Assembly: GCA_038240875.1 (NCBI GenBank) | Contig: JBBRGG010000160.1 | Coordinates: 1 to 8,462, forward strand | DNA from: JBBRGG01 sp038240875 | Lineage (GTDB): Bacteria > Planctomycetota > Phycisphaerae > Phycisphaerales > UBA1924 | Length of the DNA: 8,462 nt | Direction of reading: 5' to 3' | In this document: piece by piece, positions 1 to 5,674 of the stretch | How positions within the stretch are numbered: position 1 is the first letter of the stretch | How the letters are laid out: each line of letters begins with the position of its first letter | Made by a program: the position numbers and the translations under genes | The notes under the pieces: generated by a model | Told to the model about the DNA's origin: nothing | What the model saw: only the letters and a program-made list of their open reading frames with translations | The model's database searches: none

Positions 1-213
1 GGATTGTATCGAGTCACGGACATGAAGAGCTCGAATGGGACGATGCTCAACGGTGGCAAGTTGGAGGAAGAGCAAACGCTCGCTGATGGAGATGAGATTG
101 TAGTTGGCGAAACGCACCTGCGGTTTACGGCTGATGTGCCGGTAAGCGGCGCGAACGCGCTTGAATTGTTGAAAAAGGCGGGCGAACGGCACCGGAGCAC
201 GCTTGTTCGATAG
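1..213 (+). CDS. FHA-domain protein, C-terminal fragment (5' end outside window)
   Basis: The frame is open from base 1 to a TAG stop at 211-213, giving 70 visible residues; the start lies upstream of the window. The visible part holds the second half of a forkhead-associated (FHA) domain. 'SSNGTMLNG' matches the conserved phosphopeptide-contacting SSNGT-x-x-N loop, and 'L-x-DGDEIVVGETHLRF' matches the closing strands (L-x-x-GD-x-I-x-x-G-x-x-x-x-F). A short tail of about 25 residues with no recognisable domain follows. FHA domains bind phosphothreonine peptides in the cytosol and usually act downstream of Ser/Thr kinases. The missing upstream part could hold another domain such as a zinc ribbon or kinase. 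The next gene starts 85 bases downstream on the same strand, so cotranscription is possible. The domain call is firm; the role is unknown. Confidence 0.85.
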   Translation, partial: GLYRVTDMKSSNGTMLNGGKLEEEQTLADGDEIVVGETHLRFTADVPVSGANALELLKKAGERHRSTLVR

Positions 214-298
214 TGTGGGGTTGGGTAAAGACCGGCATGGTAGTTCGACACACAGACTGTAGTGGGTTATGCCAACTCTTTAAGCACGATTTCACGCC

Positions 299-1615
299 AT
301 GACTATAGCGTTAAAGCAAGTCGAATCGTGGCTTGGCGGGCGATGTCATCGCTGTGCCGCGGCTTTGCATGATGGGGCGGATGGTGGGGTACAAGGTGGG
401 GCACAAGGTGGGGCGAACTCGGCAAGTGTGAAAGCGCATCGAGATGGTTCGCACAGAGATCAACATGGCCGCTTATTGTGTGAGTCGTGTGCGAAGGCAA
501 TTGAGTCACAGAATCGTGTGCTTTCTGCTGAACTACCTGGAACTGAACTGCCTACTGCTGCAAAGCCAGATCAAGCAGGGCCAGATGAAGCAGGGCCAGA
601 TCAAGCATCGGCTTATGTAGTTACGCACGTTCAACCTGTTGCGCCCATTGCACCAAAGCTTGCGGAACAAGCGGCTGCGATTGCTCGAAAGCCTGCGGGC
701 GACACACCTTTCACGCTTGATGATGTGCTTGGTGCTAAGGGTGGTGGCGCGAACTCGTCGGCGAACATGCCACGATTAATTTTGCCTAGCGCAATAGACT
801 CTTCGATTAGCTCGGCGATTGGCTTGGCGAATGGCTCGGACAAAGCCGTGGAAACTGGTGCGTATGACTTGATTGAAGAGGCGTCGAAGGCGGAGCTTAA
901 CCAAGGTTCTGGGCCGAGTGTGCTACCGAAGCAGCATGGGCCGTTGCCCGTGGCGGCGATTGGGATGGAAGATGTGCGAAGTGCGGCGCCGGCGAATCAG
1001 GGCTATGAGAGGCACCTGCTGGTCGAGAGCCTTGCATCAAAGATAAGGAAGCCTCGGACATGTGTCGAGTGCGGGTACTCGCTGGAGGGTTTGAAGACAG
1101 GCAAGTGTCCGGAGTGTGGCACGGTCAACGTGATGTACAGTCGCAGCGCGATGCTCGAAGAAGATTCGCAGCGGATCGTGCGCGAGGAATACACCAAGCC
1201 GATCGTGTTGTTGCTGGTTGGGTGCGTGCTGACCGCGAGCTTGCTTGCGATTTCAGGCGATTGGTTTTCGCTAGGGGCGTGGGTAATTGGGTTACCGATT
1301 CGCGTGACGCTGGGGAGTGTGGCATTTTTCTTGTGTTGCTTGTGGTTCTTTGGGTTTGACTCGCCGATTCAGCTCACCGCGCTGCGGCTGGCGGCGATGT
1401 ACGCGATTGGTGACGTGGTGTTGGCGGTGCCTGTTGTGATAGGGATTCATGCTACGTATTCGCTGGCATTTTTGATCGTGGCTGTGATCCACGTGTTCAT
1501 GTTTGTGTGGCTCTTTGAGCTTGACGTGAGCGATGCGTATTTGGTGGTTGCGATCACGGCGGTGGTCAATTTTTGGTCATTGATTGTGATTGGGATCGCC
1601 GTATCAGTGATATAG
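299..1615 (+). CDS. Zinc-ribbon multi-pass membrane protein of unknown function
   Basis: This 438-residue protein has three parts. Residues 16-64 hold two CxxC pairs (C16/C19 and C61/C64), a probable zinc-binding module whose two halves are unusually far apart (41 residues). Residues 70-250 are low-complexity and probably disordered. Residues 255-273 form a second zinc ribbon (C255/C258, C270/C273) of the 'CVECGYSLEGL...CPECG' type that I associate with planctomycete membrane proteins. About five hydrophobic helices follow at roughly 300-319, 327-352, 360-382, 386-406 and 413-437, so the C-terminal third is embedded in the membrane. ATG at 299 is the only sensible start, because an in-frame stop lies at 281-283; no clear Shine-Dalgarno sequence precedes it. 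The gene at 1852 has the same overall architecture and may be a distant paralogue. The function is not recognised. Confidence 0.8.
   Translation: MTIALKQVESWLGGRCHRCAAALHDGADGGVQGGAQGGANSASVKAHRDGSHRDQHGRLLCESCAKAIESQNRVLSAELPGTELPTAAKPDQAGPDEAGPDQASAYVVTHVQPVAPIAPKLAEQAAAIARKPAGDTPFTLDDVLGAKGGGANSSANMPRLILPSAIDSSISSAIGLANGSDKAVETGAYDLIEEASKAELNQGSGPSVLPKQHGPLPVAAIGMEDVRSAAPANQGYERHLLVESLASKIRKPRTCVECGYSLEGLKTGKCPECGTVNVMYSRSAMLEEDSQRIVREEYTKPIVLLLVGCVLTASLLAISGDWFSLGAWVIGLPIRVTLGSVAFFLCCLWFFGFDSPIQLTALRLAAMYAIGDVVLAVPVVIGIHATYSLAFLIVAVIHVFMFVWLFELDVSDAYLVVAITAVVNFWSLIVIGIAVSVI
383..418 (+). repeat. 12-bp in-frame tandem repeat, 3 units
   Basis: Three consecutive 12-base units (383-394, 395-406, 407-418), with the third diverging at its 3' end, share the core GGTGGGG and encode GGVQ-GGAQ-GGAN. 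They fall inside the loop between the two CxxC pairs of the first zinc module of the gene at 299, at residues 29-40. The unit length is a multiple of three, so copy changes would lengthen the loop without breaking the frame. Confidence 0.85.
566..610 (+). repeat. 15-bp in-frame tandem repeat, 3 units
   Basis: Three adjacent 15-base units at 566-580, 581-595 and 596-610 begin with CCAGATSAAGCA and encode the motif P-D-Q/E-A-G/S three times (residues 90-104 of the protein starting at 299). The first two units differ by one base; the last three bases of the third have diverged. This is a recent duplication within the low-complexity linker. Confidence 0.85.
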
Positions 1616-1742
1616 CGGCGATGGGTTTTGGCCAAACTGTGCGAGATATTGGTGTGGGATGATGGCGCGGGTTTGGGGTGTTTGGGGGCTTTGAGCGTGA
1701 AAGAAGCACGAAATTGCCCGGCTATGGGGATTTTCTCAATTG

Positions 1743-1748
1743 CATAAT
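1743..1748 (+). promoter_or_regulatory. Possible -10 element upstream of the second zinc-ribbon gene
   Basis: CATAAT, a 5/6 match to the TATAAT consensus, sits in the AT-rich stretch 1731-1752 of the 236-base gap between the two membrane-protein genes. No good -35 box lies at the usual 16-18 base spacing, so this is a weak suggestion. The same gap also contains the 10-base palindrome TTTGGCCAAA at 1627-1636, just after the stop codon of the previous gene. I see nothing else in it. Confidence 0.2.
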
Positions 1749-1838
1749 TAACACGCAGAAAGTCTGAAAAAGTGTATCCTGCACACAAATTGGGCATGCA
1801 GAAGGTTTGGACGGAAAAGATCATATTTGGACACACAT

Positions 1839-1843
1839 AAGGG
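1839..1843 (+). promoter_or_regulatory. Ribosome binding site that decides the start at 1852
   Basis: AAGGG lies 8 bases before ATG 1852. The longer alternative, TTG at 1807, has a purine-rich AGAAGG only one base before it, which is too close. It would also add 15 residues unlike anything expected before the low-complexity N-terminus. The ATG at 1852 is therefore preferred. Confidence 0.6.
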
Positions 1844-1851
1844 TGCATGCG

Positions 1852-2718
1852 ATGGGAAACGACGAAGCGAGTGGCGGACAGGCAGACGGACAGGCAGACG
1901 GACAGGTAGGTGGGCAAACGGGTGGGCAAACGGGTGGGCAAACGGGTGCAAAGCTGTGCATTATCTGTGGCCTTGATTGCTCAATGAGGCAACGCGTCAA
2001 GGATGCGCAGGGGCGGTACGTGTGCAAGGATTGCTTCGAGCGAGCCAAACAGGCGCAGCTGAGCAAGATTGAGGCTTCTAAGCCTGCACCAGTTGAAGTT
2101 CTGACGAAGAGGGCGACGAGCATGCCCGGGCAGGTTGATAATAGTTTTATTTTTGATGCGGTGCCGCCGCCGATGGCTGCTGAGGGGAGCAAGTTGTGCC
2201 CGTCGTGTTATAAGCAGATCAAGGCGGAGGCGGTGATATGTACGTCGTGCGGGTACAACTTTAAGTCGGGTGAACGCGCGTCGGTGATGGTGCTCAAGCC
2301 AATTGAGTTGAAGGGGGAGAAGAACAAGTCGAGTGGCGGTGGAGGGATGTCGCTGAATATACCGCCTGCCGTGTTTGGGTTGGTGCCTTTGCTTGTGATT
2401 GGGGGGTTGGTGGGTGCTGGTATACAGATGCAAGAGGCATCGTTAGCATTGACCGGGATAGGGTTTTTCGCGCTCGTTTCAATTGTTTCGTTTGTCACTA
2501 TGGTTGTGAGCGCGTTTAAACAAGGGGATTCCACGGCTGGGATTTTAATATTGTGTTCAATTTTCTGTCCGTTGTTCGGGTTCTACATGTTGTACTGGCT
2601 CGCAGTTGAGTGCAAGAGTGAAGTGGCAAAGTGGATGATGGGAAGTTCGATATTGATAGGGATAGTGTTGAATGTGATGCTCATTGTGATGCCGGATGCA
2701 TTTGCGACGAGACCGTGA
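1852..2718 (+). CDS. Zinc-ribbon multi-pass membrane protein of unknown function (second copy of the architecture)
   Basis: The protein is 288 residues from the ATG at 1852. Residues 9-32 are a Gly/Gln-rich repeat. Residues 36-61 hold two CxxC pairs (C36/C39, C58/C61) separated by 18 residues, followed by a basic helix. Residues 116-133 form a second zinc ribbon (C116/C119, C130/C133, ending in CGYNF). After a Gly/Ser linker at 160-165 come four predicted membrane helices, near 171-190, 196-220, 228-248 and 262-281. The order of parts matches the gene at 299: paired CxxC, linker, ribbon, membrane domain. The membrane segments themselves are not obviously alike, so shared ancestry is plausible but unproven. 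The zinc parts would sit in the cytosol and could bind protein partners or nucleic acid. No catalytic motif is visible. The gene is followed by a strong terminator at 2752-2790. Confidence 0.82.
   Translation: MGNDEASGGQADGQADGQVGGQTGGQTGGQTGAKLCIICGLDCSMRQRVKDAQGRYVCKDCFERAKQAQLSKIEASKPAPVEVLTKRATSMPGQVDNSFIFDAVPPPMAAEGSKLCPSCYKQIKAEAVICTSCGYNFKSGERASVMVLKPIELKGEKNKSSGGGGMSLNIPPAVFGLVPLLVIGGLVGAGIQMQEASLALTGIGFFALVSIVSFVTMVVSAFKQGDSTAGILILCSIFCPLFGFYMLYWLAVECKSEVAKWMMGSSILIGIVLNVMLIVMPDAFATRP
1876..1947 (+). repeat. 12-bp in-frame tandem repeat, 6 units in two sub-types
   Basis: Six 12-base units run without a break. Two are identical (1876-1887, 1888-1899; encoding GQAD), one is intermediate (1900-1911; GQVG), and three are identical GGGCAAACGGGT units (1912-1947; GQTG). 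They form the N-terminal Gly/Gln-rich tail directly in front of the first CxxC pair of the gene at 1852. Exact identity within each sub-type points to recent slippage or recombination. Confidence 0.95.
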
Positions 2719-2751
2719 AGGAGGAAAGGCGGATGTCGAAATAGCATACAT

Positions 2752-2790
2752 AAAAAACGCACCCTTTTCGCGTGGGTGCGTTGTTCTATT
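2752..2790. terminator. Bidirectional intrinsic terminator between convergent genes
   Basis: A perfect 9-bp inverted repeat, AACGCACCC (2756-2764) and GGGTGCGTT (2774-2782), encloses a 9-base loop. Reading on the minus strand, the stem runs straight into TTTTTT (complement of the A-run 2752-2757), a classic rho-independent form that would end the small gene at 2887-3132. On the plus strand it is followed by the poorer T-rich TTGTTCTATTT, which could serve the membrane-protein gene ending at 2718. Its placement between two convergent stop codons fits both uses. Confidence 0.85.
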
Positions 2791-2886
2791 TAAGGGTTGT
2801 TGTGGGTATGATGAAAACGAGAGGGCTAGTTGGCTTGCGAGCCGAGGTACGCTTGGGAACGCGATCCGAGAACTCACTTTGTAGAG

Positions 2887-3132
2887 TTAATCAGGTTGCT
2901 TTGCATGAGGCGGCTGGATCATACCCATGCGCACGAGAAACTCGGACGCCTGCTGGACTTCAAAGAGGGTGAAGTCACAAAGTGGGCGAGGTTGTTCGGG
3001 AGTACCCATCATATCCAGGGGGTAGATGGTTGAACCCTTATGCTCGGTAGCCCATTCGTCAAGAGCTGCCATAACAGCGTTGGTTGCTTCGAACAAACGA
3101 TCAGGTTCAAGTTGGTCACGTCTGGTGTTCAT
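2887..3132 (-). CDS. Small hypothetical protein (81 aa)
   Basis: The product is not recognised. Support for a real gene comes from an ATG with a good ribosome binding site (AGGGG, six bases upstream), a non-repetitive composition with no bias typical of a shadow frame, and a strong terminator after its TAA stop. The 81-residue product has no signal peptide, membrane segment or cysteine cluster. It looks like a small cytosolic alpha-helical protein: a helix at about 10-31, a Pro-containing middle part (38-50), and a second amphipathic helix near 53-70 rich in aromatic and aliphatic residues. It points away from the HDOD-GGDEF-REC gene at 3505 and shares its 372-base upstream region, so the two could share regulation. 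No function is assigned. Confidence 0.65.
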   Translation of the reverse strand: MNTRRDQLEPDRLFEATNAVMAALDEWATEHKGSTIYPLDMMGTPEQPRPLCDFTLFEVQQASEFLVRMGMIQPPHAKQPD

Positions 3133-3138
3133 GTCACG

Positions 3139-3143
3139 CCCCT
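3139..3143 (-). promoter_or_regulatory. Ribosome binding site of the 81-aa gene
   Basis: On the minus strand AGGGG lies six bases upstream of the ATG at 3132-3130. It is the main argument that this short frame is translated. Confidence 0.65.
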
Positions 3144-3239
3144 AACAAATCGGATTCGCACAGCGCGAACCACTACTACTACTACATCATTCGATGCCAG
3201 AAGCCGCAAGGATGCTACCTAAATAGATACGATTTTCGC

Positions 3240-3359
3240 GGATGAGCCGCAGGGGGTGCGACGGTTGTAAGACCATTGCGTGTTGGCACTTGCGTTTACG
3301 CTCATCTAGGCACCCGTACCGGCATATGCGTCACCGCCGGTACTGGGGTATTTTCTTCA
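3240..3359 (+). ncRNA. Candidate structured RNA: cloverleaf-like fold plus terminator-like hairpin
   Basis: An 8-pair stem joins GGATGAGC (3240-3247) with GCTCATCT (3300-3307), with one G-T wobble at its end. Inside it three small hairpins follow each other: CGCA/TGCG with a five-G loop (3248-3260), GGTT/GACC with a GTAA loop (GNRA-type, 3263-3274), and GTG/CAC with a TTGG loop (3280-3289), extendable by GC/GC. Next comes a perfect 8-bp inverted repeat, GTACCGGC (3316-3323) and GCCGGTAC (3336-3343), which a one-base bulge extends by CCC/GGG. It is followed by ATTTTCTTC. It lies about 145 bases upstream of the diguanylate cyclase gene. It is not a tRNA, as it lacks a T-loop sequence and an anticodon arm, and it does not match the c-di-GMP-I aptamer core as I remember it. 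The inner stems are short and could be chance. Confidence 0.3.
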
Positions 3360-3469
3360 CGCGAATGTGTCATTCATCCCAAATTCCCAAGATACTGCGG
3401 CCGATGAAAGTCGCGATCAATCTTGCGTTCATGAAACAGTACCAGAACGTGGGATAGCAGATAGTGCGC

Positions 3470-3486
3470 TGAGCGAGGGTCGCTCA
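3470..3486 (+). promoter_or_regulatory. Hairpin directly upstream of the ribosome binding site of the HDOD-GGDEF-REC gene
   Basis: A perfect 7-bp inverted repeat, TGAGCGA (3470-3476) and TCGCTCA (3480-3486), with a GGG loop ends five bases before the purine-rich GTGAGG (3491-3496) that precedes ATG 3505. In mRNA it would sit beside the ribosome landing site. It could equally be a DNA operator. There is no T-run, so it is not an intrinsic terminator. Confidence 0.45.
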
Positions 3487-3504
3487 AAGAGTGAGGCATA
3501 GTGC

Positions 3505-5616
3505 ATGGCAACCAGTCCAAAGAGCAACGCAGTTTCATCGGCGAACAGACCAGCAGGAAAGCTTGTGATGACGACGACGAAACCAATGGCCAATCTCAAT
3601 CAAAGCTCATTGAACGGTGCTTCTGTCACGACGGTGTCGGGTGAAGGAACGACCGTTCTATCTGCTGCGGCGATTGCGGCGATGGACAAGATCCTTGCGT
3701 GCCCATCGCTGCCATCACTTCCTGGTGTTGCGATCAAGGTTTTGGAACTGACGCGCGATCCGAATGTTTCGATCGGGAAGATCGCGGACCTGGTACAGAA
3801 TGATCCTGCGTTGGCGAGCAAGGTGCTCAAGACGATCAATTCGAGTTTTTATGCGCTAGCACATCCGTGTCCGAGCATTCCTCGCGCGATGAGCTTGTTG
3901 GGGCTGAACACGGTCAAGGCGATCGTGCTTGGGTTCAGCCTTGTTGACTCTGCAAAGAAGGTCGGCGAAGGTGGCGGCTTTGATTTGAGCGTGTATTGGC
4001 GTCGGTGCGTGTATGGAGGAGCGGGCGCGCGGATGTTGGCGATTGCGACGAAGCGCTGTGACCCTGAAGAAGCGTTCCTAGGAGGGCTGCTGCAAGATAT
4101 CGGCGTGCTTGCTACATTCTCGGCGATGAAAGATTCGTATGGCAAGTTGGTCGCCGCGGTCGGGGTGGATCATGATGAGTTGGCGCAGCTGGAGCGGCAG
4201 ACGCTTGGATTTGATCACACGCATGTGGGCGCGAAGCTTGCAGAAAGATGGCGGTTTCCTGCTCAGGTAGTTGAGTGCATCGCGAAGCATCACTCGCCAC
4301 AGTCTGCGCAGATTGAGTACGAGAGCCTGGTTCGCTGCGTGCATCTGGGCGGATTGGCGGCGGGGGCGTTGACGCTGCAGGATTCTCGAAAGAAGATGGG
4401 CGGCTTTATCGTGCGCGGGCGAGAATGGTTTGAGTTCACGCCGGATGTGTCTAAGGCACACGTGCAAACAATCGCGAAGAACTCGGTCGAGCTGTCAAAG
4501 ATGCTCGACCTACGCACGGGTGCAGCACCGGATACGACGACGATACTTGCGCAAGCGCACGAGCAGATGCTGCAGGCGAACGAAGGGATACAGAATGAGG
4601 CTATCGAGTTGCGTCGTTCGAATAGCGAATTGTCGATCAAGACGGTTACAGATCCGCTGACTGGCGCGTTTAATCGTGCGCACTTTAACGAGCAGAGCGA
4701 GGGGATGTTTACGTCGTGCGTCGCGGGGAAGAAGCCATTCTCGGCTCTCTTTATAGATGCGGACAAGTTCAAGAGCGTGAACGATACGCACGGGCACAAG
4801 GCGGGCGACGCGGTATTGATTGAGTTGTCGAAGCGGCTGCGCGAGAGCGTGGGCAAGGCAGGCGTAGTGTGCCGATATGGCGGCGAAGAGTTCGCGATTT
4901 TGTTGCCTGGGATCGGGCTTGAGAAGGCGGCGCGCGTTGCCGAGATCCTGCGTGCTGGGCTTGAGCGTAAGGCGATCAGCCTGGCGAACACGGGGGCGAA
5001 GGCGAACGAGATCACGGTGACGGTGAGCGTTGGGGTTGCTTCAACGGATGCGGAAGGGTTTAATTTCGCGAACGCGTCGGCGCTCGTGCACGCGGCGGAT
5101 CAAGGGCTGTATGTTGCCAAGCGCGCGGGGCGAAACCGAGTGATGACGTGCGTAGAAGCGGCGAAGAGCGAGTTCGCGCAGGCAGCAACAGGAAACTTGA
5201 CGGCGGTGGCAAGTGCGGTGCTAACACGTCCGTCGCGGACGATCCTGCTTGTGGAAGATGATGCGCTGGCGTCGAAGCTTTTGGAAATGGTGCTTGGCAA
5301 GCGTGAGGACGTTCGCGCGAGCTTTGCGAAATCGGGTGAAGAAGCGATGGAGATGATGATCGCGTTGAAGTTCGACGTGCTAATCAGTGACGTGCGCTTG
5401 CCTGGGATGGATGGGGTCGATTTGGTTCGTAAACTGCGGACTGATGCGAAGAGTTGTCCGGGGATTTTGGTGTTGACTTCTGCCGACCCGTCGCTGCGCA
5501 TCAAGGCAATAGGTGCTGGCGCGGACTTGTTTGTGGACAAGATGGAATTGTGCAGCACGCTGGATGCATGCCTGGACAAGATCTTTGCGGTTAAGCCCAT
5601 AGCTGTGGCGGCATAA
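3505..5616 (+). CDS. HDOD-GGDEF-REC signalling protein (predicted diguanylate cyclase)
   Basis: This 703-residue cytosolic protein has three domains. HDOD is at about 60-265; the HD position reads 'LLQDIG' (195-200), with Gln replacing the catalytic His, as expected for a non-hydrolytic HDOD. A helical linker (about 345-378, probably coiled coil) leads into GGDEF at about 380-548: 'DPLTGAFNR' (383-391), metal-binding D418 in FIDAD, and an intact active site GGEEF (459-463). This predicts synthesis of c-di-GMP from two GTP. The inhibitory I-site RxxD is absent (G450, G453). A complete receiver domain ends the protein (about 578-695): D585/D586 acidic pocket, phospho-acceptor D629, T658, K679. 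No membrane segment is seen. ATG 3505 has GAGG 8 bases upstream; ATG 3568, preceded by AGGA 9 bases away, is an alternative start that loses 21 residues of a disordered leader. No histidine kinase is nearby, so its phosphodonor is encoded elsewhere. Confidence 0.93.
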   Translation: MATSPKSNAVSSANRPAGKLVMTTTKPMANLNQSSLNGASVTTVSGEGTTVLSAAAIAAMDKILACPSLPSLPGVAIKVLELTRDPNVSIGKIADLVQNDPALASKVLKTINSSFYALAHPCPSIPRAMSLLGLNTVKAIVLGFSLVDSAKKVGEGGGFDLSVYWRRCVYGGAGARMLAIATKRCDPEEAFLGGLLQDIGVLATFSAMKDSYGKLVAAVGVDHDELAQLERQTLGFDHTHVGAKLAERWRFPAQVVECIAKHHSPQSAQIEYESLVRCVHLGGLAAGALTLQDSRKKMGGFIVRGREWFEFTPDVSKAHVQTIAKNSVELSKMLDLRTGAAPDTTTILAQAHEQMLQANEGIQNEAIELRRSNSELSIKTVTDPLTGAFNRAHFNEQSEGMFTSCVAGKKPFSALFIDADKFKSVNDTHGHKAGDAVLIELSKRLRESVGKAGVVCRYGGEEFAILLPGIGLEKAARVAEILRAGLERKAISLANTGAKANEITVTVSVGVASTDAEGFNFANASALVHAADQGLYVAKRAGRNRVMTCVEAAKSEFAQAATGNLTAVASAVLTRPSRTILLVEDDALASKLLEMVLGKREDVRASFAKSGEEAMEMMIALKFDVLISDVRLPGMDGVDLVRKLRTDAKSCPGILVLTSADPSLRIKAIGAGADLFVDKMELCSTLDACLDKIFAVKPIAVAA

Positions 5617-5674
5617 GTACGCGAGTTTGCAGAGTTGTAGGAATTCGCCATGAAACGCTGGCGAAGAGGCGTAC
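5617..5674 (+). other. Nested inverted repeats immediately after the HDOD-GGDEF-REC stop codon
   Basis: An outer pair, GTACGC (5617-5622) and GCGTAC (5669-5674), encloses an inner 7-bp hairpin, TTCGCCA (5644-5650) and TGGCGAA (5659-5665), with an 8-base loop. Its position on the base after the stop codon suggests a 3'-end structure that stabilises or ends the transcript. No T-run follows, so a standard rho-independent terminator is not supported. Confidence 0.4.

Larger units (their letters stand above)
3133..3504. other. Divergent intergenic region with several structured segments
   Basis: This 372-base stretch separates two divergent genes and must hold both promoters, although I cannot identify convincing -35/-10 pairs. 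From left to right it contains a short (ACT)4 triplet run at 3172-3183, an AT-rich segment at 3219-3236 that could hold a promoter on either strand, a folded segment at 3240-3359, and a hairpin at 3470-3486 next to the ribosome binding site of the gene at 3505. The open frame at 3242-3457 inside it has no ribosome binding site and no protein-like features, so I do not call it a gene. Confidence 0.6.

Noticed and set aside
1807..1851. Longer start (TTG) for the second zinc-ribbon gene
   Set aside because: The purine-rich sequence is only one base before the TTG, whereas ATG 1852 has AAGGG at a normal 8-base distance.
1447..1941. 164-codon minus-strand frame between and over the zinc-ribbon genes
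   Set aside because: It is antisense to the membrane domain of one gene and the tandem repeat of the next, and its N-terminus is a translation of the repeat.
3240..3307. tRNA gene, suggested by the cloverleaf-like stems
   Set aside because: There is no GTTC T-loop sequence, no 7-base anticodon loop on a 5-bp arm, and stem lengths do not match.
3240..3359. c-di-GMP-I (GEMM) riboswitch upstream of the GGDEF gene
   Set aside because: The conserved core with its tetraloop receptor and GGGxCGCAAAG-like segment is not seen. Only the generic presence of stems agrees.
3242..3457. 71-codon plus-strand frame in the divergent intergenic region
   Set aside because: No ribosome binding site; its ATG lies inside the proposed closing stem; composition (Arg, His, Cys-rich) looks random.
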